From: JBEKHI01 sp050012355
GTDB lineage: Bacteria; Actinomycetota; Actinomycetes; Streptosporangiales; Streptosporangiaceae
Reading direction: 5' to 3'
DNA: 5,698 nucleotides
NCBI GenBank assembly: GCA_050012355.1
Contig: JBEKHI010000486.1
Coordinates: forward strand, 1-5,698
In this document: positions 1-5,698 of the stretch, in pieces
Layout of the letters: every line of letters starts with the position of its first letter
Position numbering within the stretch: the stretch's first letter is position 1
Made by a program: the position numbers and the translations under genes
The notes under the pieces: generated by a model
Seen by the model: the letters and a program-made list of their open reading frames with translations, nothing else
Database searches by the model: none
Told to the model about the DNA's origin: nothing

Positions 1-1
1 G

Positions 2-1075
2 GTGCCGCAGATCGGGGCGATGTACGAGGGTGACGTGTCTCGTAAGCGGGTGCTGGTGGAGCACGGGTTCCGGCTGCCGAGCGCGATCGACAACCGGCCG
101 CTGACCTGGGACGAGTTCACCGAGCGGATCGGGCAGACGATCTACCTGTCCGCCACCCCGGGGCCGTACGAGCTGCGTCAGGTACAGGGCGACGTCGTGG
201 AGCAGGTGATCCGGCCGACCGGCCTGGTCGACCCGCAGGTGATCGTCAAGCCGACCAAGGGCCAGATCGACGACCTGCTCGAGGAGATCAGGATCCGGAC
301 GGAGAAGAACGAGCGGGTCCTGGTCACCACCCTGACGAAGAAGATGTCCGAGGACCTCACCGACTACCTGCTGGAGCACGGCGTCCGCACCAGGTACCTG
401 CACAGCGAGGTGGACACGCTGCGCCGCATCGAGCTGCTGCGCGAACTGCGGCTCGGCGAGTACGACGTGCTCGTCGGCATCAACCTGCTGCGGGAGGGCC
501 TCGACCTGCCCGAGGTAAGCCTGGTGGCGATCCTGGACGCGGACAAGGAAGGTTTCCTCCGCTCGGGCACCGCGCTGATCCAGACCATCGGCCGCGCCGC
601 GCGAAACGTGTCGGGCGAGGTGCATATGTACGCCGATAAGGTCACCCCGTCGATGCAGCGTGCGATCGACGAGACCAACCGGCGCCGCGACAAGCAGGTC
701 GCGTACAACACCGCCAACGGCGTGGACCCGCAGCCGCTGCGCAAGAAGATCGCCGACATCCTCGACCAGATCGTCCGTGAGGACGCCGACACCGAGCAGC
801 TGATCGGCGGCGCCGGCCGCCAGCAGTCGCGGGGCAAGGCACCCGTTCCGGGGCTGTCGTCCCGGGCCCGCGGGGAGATCAGGGCAGCCCGTGGTGAGAT
901 AAAGGCAGAGAGCGGGGCCGCCGCCCGCGGCGACCTGGTGACGATGGTGGAGCAGCTCACCGACCAGATGCACGCCGCCGCCGCGGAGCTGCAATTTGAG
1001 GTCGCGGCCCGGCTCCGTGACGAGATCAAGGAGCTGAAGCGCGAATTGCGCGGTATGCACGCCGCAGGTGTGTAA
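2..1075 (+). CDS. uvrB: UvrABC system protein B (excinuclease subunit B), C-terminal part, 5'-truncated
   Basis: UvrB receives damaged DNA from UvrA, verifies the lesion with its ATP-driven helicase-like fold and recruits UvrC for incision in cytoplasmic nucleotide excision repair. About 357 residues are visible, roughly the C-terminal half of a protein of about 670-700 residues. The GTG at the left edge is an internal valine, because family members continue upstream through the Walker A and DExH motifs. Visible signatures, counted from that valine, are the LSATPGPYEL segment (49-58), helicase motif V GINLLREGLDLPEV (159-172) and motif VI QTIGRAARN (194-202). A C-terminal coiled UVR domain (about 312-350), which contacts UvrC, follows. 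The linker at 270-310 holds the actinobacterial SRGKAPVPGLSSRA stretch and a small repeat of RGEI(R/K)A. The frame is intact and ends with TAA. The GNAT gene follows after 35 bases, probably on the same transcript. Confidence 0.97.
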   Translation: MPQIGAMYEGDVSRKRVLVEHGFRLPSAIDNRPLTWDEFTERIGQTIYLSATPGPYELRQVQGDVVEQVIRPTGLVDPQVIVKPTKGQIDDLLEEIRIRTEKNERVLVTTLTKKMSEDLTDYLLEHGVRTRYLHSEVDTLRRIELLRELRLGEYDVLVGINLLREGLDLPEVSLVAILDADKEGFLRSGTALIQTIGRAARNVSGEVHMYADKVTPSMQRAIDETNRRRDKQVAYNTANGVDPQPLRKKIADILDQIVREDADTEQLIGGAGRQQSRGKAPVPGLSSRARGEIRAARGEIKAESGAAARGDLVTMVEQLTDQMHAAAAELQFEVAARLRDEIKELKRELRGMHAAGV

Positions 1076-1099
1076 AGTCGCGTAACGGACGGGGGCGAC

Positions 1100-1105
1100 A
1101 GGAGG
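1100..1105 (+). promoter_or_regulatory. Shine-Dalgarno sequence of the GNAT gene
   Basis: AGGAGG lies 5 bases before the ATG at 1111. It is the best match to the 16S rRNA anti-SD sequence that I noticed in the window, and it fixes the start of the acetyltransferase gene. I saw no clear promoter in the 35-base gap after uvrB, which suggests co-transcription. Confidence 0.8.
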
Positions 1106-1110
1106 CGGCG

Positions 1111-2073
1111 ATGCCATGGGTGATTCGTGACGTCGTACGGGACGTAAACCGTTCCGTGGCACGTCGCTGGCGGTCCATCGACCCGTTGCTGCCGGTGCCA
1201 GACGACCTGCCCGAGGGCTGCTCGCCGCCGCTGGTGGTCAGCGGAGCCGACGGCCGTCCGGCCGCGCTCGCGGTATGCCGGCACCAGCGGGTGCCCGACG
1301 ACTCGCTCAACCAGACCTGGGGCGCCACCCACCGGTTCCTGCTCACCCCGCGGGTCAGGGGCGCGGACACGCTGGCGGCGCTGGACGCGGTCCTCGCGCA
1401 GTGGCGGGACCACCTGGCGACAGCACCCGCGAGCCGGGACGTTGACAGTGCGGCGATCGTCACCTGGCCGACCCGCGACGTCACCGGCGTGCGCGCGCTG
1501 CAGCGGCACGGACTGGTGCCGATGGCGGTGATCGCCGCTCGCCCGGCGGGCCGGGCCGCGGCCAGTGGCCAGCCGAACGGCGATCTGGTGGTCCGGGATG
1601 CCGGCCCGGACGACTTCACGGCGGTGACCGAGCTGGAGATGGGCGTGATCAGGTTCGACGCCAACTTCGGTGGTGCGGTGCTCCGGCCGTCCACCACGAC
1701 CTTGCTGCGCGTCGACGTCAAGTCGAGGCTGTCCCGCACCCCGACCTGGACCTGGCTGGCCGAACGGGACCGGCGGCCGGCCGGACTCGTCACCGTGCAG
1801 CCGCCGCCGGACGCGACCTGGCTGCGCCCGCTGACCAGCCGGGAGCGGGTCGCCTATCTGCAGACCGGCTTCGTCATGCCTGGTGACCGCGGCAAAGGCA
1901 CCGGCGAGCGGCTCGTCCGGCACGTGCACCAGATACTCGACGACTCGGGGATCGAGCTCACCCTGCTGCATTACGCGCAGGTCAACCCGCTATCGGGCCC
2001 GTTCTGGAGCCGCCTAGGCTATCGTCCTCTATGGACCATCTGGGAAGCTAGACCCGCGGCCGCGCTGCGGTAA
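1111..2073 (+). CDS. GNAT family N-acetyltransferase, apparent tandem (degenerate plus canonical) architecture
   Basis: This 320-residue protein most likely transfers an acetyl group from acetyl-CoA to an amine; the substrate cannot be read from sequence. The C-terminal half (about 159-315) is a recognisable GNAT domain. It starts with LVVRDAGPDDFTAVTELE and carries the acetyl-CoA pyrophosphate-binding motif A as GDRGKGTGERLVRHV (258-272), matching R/Q-x-x-G-x-G/A. It closes with HYAQVNPLSGPFWSRLGYRP (287-306), the usual late strand and helix. The N-terminal half (about 40-145) resembles a second GNAT fold that has lost the CoA loop: TWPTRDVTGVRALQRHGLVP (118-137) looks like the late part of such a domain. 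The ATG is set by a strong AGGAGG. A single-domain GNAT would be about 150-170 residues, so the length fits a double domain. The gene sits 35 bases behind uvrB. A role in DNA repair is possible from position only and is not otherwise supported. Confidence 0.85.
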   Translation: MPWVIRDVVRDVNRSVARRWRSIDPLLPVPDDLPEGCSPPLVVSGADGRPAALAVCRHQRVPDDSLNQTWGATHRFLLTPRVRGADTLAALDAVLAQWRDHLATAPASRDVDSAAIVTWPTRDVTGVRALQRHGLVPMAVIAARPAGRAAASGQPNGDLVVRDAGPDDFTAVTELEMGVIRFDANFGGAVLRPSTTTLLRVDVKSRLSRTPTWTWLAERDRRPAGLVTVQPPPDATWLRPLTSRERVAYLQTGFVMPGDRGKGTGERLVRHVHQILDDSGIELTLLHYAQVNPLSGPFWSRLGYRPLWTIWEARPAAALR

Positions 2074-2086
2074 CCGGCCGGATGTC

Positions 2087-2114
2087 GGGAATTTCTGGGA
2101 AATAGCTGACTGTT
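2087..2114 (+). promoter_or_regulatory. Weak candidate ECF-type (SigR/SigH-like) promoter upstream of the membrane protein gene
   Basis: GGGAAT at 2087-2092 and GTT at 2112-2114 are separated by 19 bases. This resembles the GGGAAT-N(about 18)-GTT pattern known for actinobacterial redox-stress sigma factors of the SigR/SigH type. The element lies in the most AT-rich stretch between the GNAT stop and the GTG start at 2147, which would leave a leader of about 25 bases. Such short motifs also occur by chance, so this is only a candidate. Confidence 0.2.
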
Positions 2115-3033
2115 GACTCCAAGGTGCATCGAAACCCGGGGGTGTCGTGCTGGCGAGCATGATCGCGGCCATCGTCGCGGCGCTGTGCTACGGTGTCGCC
2201 TCGGTGATGCAGGCGGTGGCCGTCCGCAAAGCCAGCACCCATGTGCCCGGCCAGGCGGAGGGCGTCGACCCTGGGCTTTTGGTGCGGATGCTGCACCAGT
2301 GGCGTTTCGTGGCGAGCATCTGCCTGGACGGGCTCGGCTTCATCGCCCAGCTCGTCGCGCTGCACCGGCTCCCGCTGTTCGCCGTCCAGGCCGTGGTGGC
2401 ATCCAACCTGGCCGTCACCGCGGTCGTGTCCTCCCGGGTAACCAAGATGAAGCTCACCCGCCGGGAATGGCTGGCGGTCGCGGGCGTGGTGGCCGGAGTG
2501 GGGCTGCTGGGCTCATCGGCGGGTGCCGAGGGAGCGACCAACGCCGGGGCGGTGTTCAAGCTCGCGCTGATCGTCGCGACCGCCGGGATCGGCCTGATCG
2601 GCCTGGTCGCCGCCCGGCTGCCGAGCCCAGCGCGGACTCCCGTGCTCGGCGCCGTCGCCGGGCTCGGCTACGGCGTGCTGGGCATCGCGGCCCGCATCCT
2701 CGACGGGTTCGGCCCGCTCACCTTGATCCGCGACCCGGCGACCTACGCGGTGATAGCGGCCGGGATCATCTCGTTCATGCTGTACGCCACAGCGCTCGAG
2801 GGCGGCAGCGTGACCGTGACGACCGCCGCGGTGGTGCTGGCCGAGACGCTGCCCCCGGCGATCATCGGAGTGCTTTTCCTGGGCGACCAGACCAGGCCCG
2901 GTCTCGGCCCGGCCGCCGTCGCCGGATTCGTGCTCGCGGTCGCCAGCGCGGTCCAGCTGGCCAGGTTCGGCGAGGCGGATCACCCCGAGACGACCCGACA
3001 CGCCGACGGCGAGGTCGCCCAGGTGACGCAGGG

Positions 3034-3067
3034 CACGCCACCAGGCCTGTTATTCTGGTGGCCCGTG
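3034..3067 (+). repeat. Inverted repeat (strong potential hairpin) upstream of pyrG
   Basis: GCCACCAG (3037-3044) and CTGGTGGC (3055-3062) are perfect 8-base inverted copies around a 10-base spacer. The stem can be extended by pairing CACG (3034-3037) with CGTG (3064-3067) across a two-base bulge. No T-run follows directly, so it does not look like an intrinsic terminator. In RNA made by read-through from the membrane protein gene it would fold as a stem-loop. In DNA the two arms, about 18 bases centre to centre, could equally be an operator. It shares bases 3062-3067 with the SD-sequestering pairing downstream, so both cannot form at once. Confidence 0.5.
3048..3056 (+). promoter_or_regulatory. 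pyrG: Candidate extended -10 promoter element for pyrG
   Basis: TGTTATTCT reads as an extended -10 (TG-N-TATTCT). It would place transcription start near 3061-3065 and give a leader of roughly 50-56 bases before the TTG at 3117. No convincing -35 hexamer is seen at 16-19 bases; GTGACG at 3023-3028 is too far away. It lies within the spacer and right arm of the inverted repeat at 3037-3062. The loss of coding-like third positions after about 3036 is consistent with this stretch being regulatory. Confidence 0.3.
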
Positions 3068-3081
3068 GACCTGCGGGTTTT
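3061..3081 (+). terminator. Short hairpin followed by TTTT in the pyrG leader (possible weak terminator or attenuator)
   Basis: CCCG (3062-3065) can pair with CGGG (3074-3077), extendable by G-U pairs on both sides, with a loop around GGACCT. It is immediately followed by TTTT (3078-3081). The core stem is only 4 base pairs and the T-run only four bases, so termination would be weak. It could end transcripts of the membrane protein gene or attenuate pyrG. It competes with both neighbouring pairings because it uses bases 3062-3067. Confidence 0.3.
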
Positions 3082-3107
3082 ACCGCATCGATACGACCAC
3101 CCACGGG
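3062..3107 (+). promoter_or_regulatory. Potential SD-sequestering leader fold of pyrG
   Basis: CCCGTGG (3062-3068) is the exact reverse complement of CCACGGG (3101-3107). The latter contains the first three bases of the pyrG Shine-Dalgarno GGGAG. Nested between them is a second perfect inverted repeat, TGCGG (3072-3076) with CCGCA (3083-3087), around the loop GTTTTA. If transcription begins near 3061, the very 5' end of the mRNA would fold back on the ribosome binding site. Whether this has a regulatory function is inference; short GC-rich complementarities can be accidental. Confidence 0.35.
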
Positions 3108-3109
3108 AG
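3105..3109 (+). promoter_or_regulatory. pyrG: Shine-Dalgarno sequence of pyrG, decides the TTG start
   Basis: GGGAG ends 7 bases before TTG at 3117, a good spacing. Between the in-frame TGA at 3024 and this TTG there is no ATG, GTG or other TTG in the pyrG frame. The CTP synthase homology begins within about ten residues of the TTG, so this start is well supported. Confidence 0.75.
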
Positions 3110-3116
3110 TCCCTTC

Positions 3117-4750
<1,634 letters not shown>

Positions 4751-4754
<4 letters not shown>

Positions 4755-5317
4755 CGCTCACCGACACGCCGGAGCAGTGGCCAGTCGTCTCCTCAACTGA
4801 GGAGCTGAACGACTGGCTGATCACCGTACGGGCCGATGAGGTCCGTATGCCAGGTGATCAGATAGCAAAACGACTGGTAGTGACCCACCCCGGTGCCGTC
4901 GCCATCCTCGCGCTGGACGACGCGAACCGGGTGCTGATGATCCGGCAGTACCGGCATCCAGTCGGTGGCCTGCTGTGGGAACTCCCGGCCGGGCTGCTCG
5001 ACCAGGACGGTGAATCCCACGTCGCGGCGGCGCAGCGTGAGCTGCGCGAGGAGACCGGCTACGCAGCGGCCGAATGGCACACGCTGGTCGAGTACTACTC
5101 GTCACCCGGGTTCAGCACCGAGCGAATCCGGGTGTTCCTGGCCCGCGGCATCACCCAGCTCGCCGACCGGGAGTACGAGCCGATCGACGAAGAAGCGACG
5201 ATAGAGGTGCGCTGGGTCCCGATGCGGGACGCCGTCGGCGCTGTCTTGTCCGGTGACATCCACAACGGAGTGGCGGTCGCCGGCATCCTCGCTGCCCACG
5301 CGGGCTTGGCCGGTTAA
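4751..5317 (+). CDS. Nudix hydrolase, ADP-ribose pyrophosphatase type
   Basis: This 188-residue protein probably hydrolyses ADP-ribose (or a related nucleoside diphosphate sugar) to AMP and ribose 5-phosphate, using divalent metal ions in the cytoplasm. The Nudix box spans about 81-104. The REL-x-EETGY core (R96 to Y104) supplies the metal-binding glutamates, and E88 sits seven residues before RE. The first spacing is one residue longer than the strict G-x5-E consensus. Upstream WELPAGLLD (76-84) and downstream SSPGFSTERIRVFLARG (117-133) are typical of the ADP-ribose pyrophosphatase branch. The later acidic stretch DEEATIEVRWVP (146-157) also fits. ATG at 4751 overlaps the pyrG stop as ATGA, implying translational coupling. 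The position between pyrG and a xerD-like gene matches Rv1700 of M. tuberculosis, described as an ADP-ribose pyrophosphatase. Substrate is assigned by family and context, not by direct evidence. Confidence 0.92.
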
Positions 5318-5321
5318 ACGG

Positions 5322-5698
5322 ATGACGACCCCAGCGATGGGACATCGATGGCAGGATAACCCCAGCGATGGGACATCCACGGGGTTGTCAGCTGCCGTGC
5401 GGGAGTACCTCCAGCACCTCAGCGTGGAACGGGGGCTGGCGGGCAACACCGTCGAATCCTACGAGCGGGACCTGCGCCGCTACGCCGGCTGGTTGGCGGC
5501 GCGCGGCACGTCGACGCTTAGCGACGTCCGCGAGACCGATATTTCGGGATTTATCATCGCGCTGCGCACCGGGGACGACGAGCATCCGCCGCTGGCGGTC
5601 AGCTCCGCCGGGCGCGCGGTGGTCGCGGTGCGCGGGCTGCACGCGTTCGCGCATACCCACGGGCTGACCGGCGACGACGCGGCCCGTGAGGTGGCGCC
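5322..5698 (+). CDS. xerD: XerD-like tyrosine recombinase, N-terminal part, 3'-truncated
   Basis: About 125 residues are visible before the window ends. From residue 26 the sequence is the SAM-like core-binding domain of XerC/XerD recombinases: VREYLQHLSVERGLAGNT (26-43), SYERDLRRYAGWL (46-58), then VSSAGRAVVAVRGLHAFAHT (93-112). These proteins resolve chromosome dimers at dif with a catalytic tyrosine. That tyrosine and the R, H-x-x-R residues lie in the missing C-terminal domain, so XerC versus XerD rests on gene order (pyrG, Nudix, xerD). The start is uncertain. ATG at 5322, 4 bases after the Nudix stop, ATG at 5337, TTG at 5385 and GTG at 5397 are all in frame, and none has a good Shine-Dalgarno sequence. 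Homology begins near 5385-5397, so the first 20-25 residues from 5322 are an unconserved-looking extension. It is encoded across a 19-base direct repeat. I give the longest form. Expected full length is about 300 residues. Confidence 0.88.
   Translation, partial: MTTPAMGHRWQDNPSDGTSTGLSAAVREYLQHLSVERGLAGNTVESYERDLRRYAGWLAARGTSTLSDVRETDISGFIIALRTGDDEHPPLAVSSAGRAVVAVRGLHAFAHTHGLTGDDAAREVA
5328..5377 (+). repeat. 19-base exact direct repeat, 31-base period, at the start of the xerD-like gene
   Basis: ACCCCAGCGATGGGACATC occurs at 5328-5346 and again, identically, at 5359-5377, with 12 bases between. Each copy contains an ATG (5337 and 5368) and a small dyad GATG-GGA-CATC. The 31-base offset is not a multiple of three, so only the first ATG is in the recombinase frame. 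It looks like a partial tandem duplication. Confidence 0.85.
5358..5386 (+). repeat. Inverted repeat around the second direct-repeat copy
   Basis: AACCCC (5358-5363) and GGGGTT (5381-5386) are perfect inverted copies. Inside them GATG (5367-5370) and CATC (5374-5377) pair around GGA, separated from the outer stem by a symmetric three-base internal loop. The result is a compact potential hairpin just ahead of the conserved part of the xerD-like gene. It has no T-run, so it is not a typical intrinsic terminator. A function is not established. Confidence 0.4.

Noticed and set aside
364..1971. Long open frame of 535 codons on the - strand opposite uvrB and the GNAT gene
   Set aside because: It lies antisense to two recognisable genes, its product is Arg/Pro-rich without family motifs, and such open antisense frames are routine in high-GC DNA.
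2056..2081. GC-rich palindromes GCGGCCGC and CCGGCCGG at the end of the GNAT gene as a terminator
   Set aside because: They are self-complementary 8-mers without a loop or T-run, common in GC-rich sequence.
2113..2118. TTGACT as a housekeeping -35 box
   Set aside because: No acceptable -10 hexamer lies 16-19 bases downstream; that region is CCCGGG-like.
3028..3081. Bacillus-type CTP-sensing reiterative transcription start (GGGC) for pyrG
   Set aside because: GGGC at 3031-3034 has no -10 element at the right distance upstream, and the start predicted from TATTCT does not begin with GGGC.
5368..5667. Open frame starting at the ATG of the second repeat copy
   Set aside because: It is out of frame with the clear XerC/XerD core-binding domain and gives an Arg/Ser-rich sequence.

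Overview
This is an ordinary-looking chromosomal segment of a high-GC actinobacterium. The evidence is a strong G/C bias at third codon positions, GTG and TTG start codons, no TTA codons noticed in the recognisable genes, and protein signatures typical of actinobacteria in UvrB and CTP synthase. The gene order pyrG, then a Nudix ADP-ribose pyrophosphatase-like gene, then a xerD-like recombinase matches the order I recall for Mycobacterium tuberculosis (Rv1699, Rv1700, Rv1701). The genus cannot be determined from the window. All recognisable genes are on the + strand. No RNA genes, CRISPR array, insertion sequence or prophage were seen, and no stretch of 300 bases lacks a gene.

Layout, left to right. 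(1) The C-terminal half of uvrB (nucleotide excision repair), cut by the left edge. (2) After 35 bases with a strong ribosome binding site, a 320-residue GNAT acetyltransferase that appears to have a degenerate N-terminal GNAT half and a canonical C-terminal half. (3) A short, relatively AT-rich gap holding a weak ECF-type promoter candidate. (4) A DMT/EamA-like multi-pass membrane protein whose reading frame has no stop where the family normally ends and runs 335 bases into pyrG in another frame. (5) A pyrG leader of about 80 bases with several mutually exclusive inverted repeats, one of which pairs with the Shine-Dalgarno sequence. (6) pyrG, complete, starting with TTG. (7) A Nudix hydrolase overlapping the pyrG stop by 4 bases (ATGA). 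(8) The N-terminal part of a XerC/XerD-type tyrosine recombinase, cut by the right edge, whose start region carries a 19-base direct repeat.

The last three genes look like one transcription unit: CTP synthesis, nucleotide-sugar clean-up and chromosome dimer resolution. uvrB and the GNAT gene probably form another. I found no clearly new multi-gene system. The most interesting signals are small: the folded leader in front of pyrG, the missing stop of the transporter-like gene that overlaps this leader, and the frame-altering duplication at the start of the xerD-like gene.
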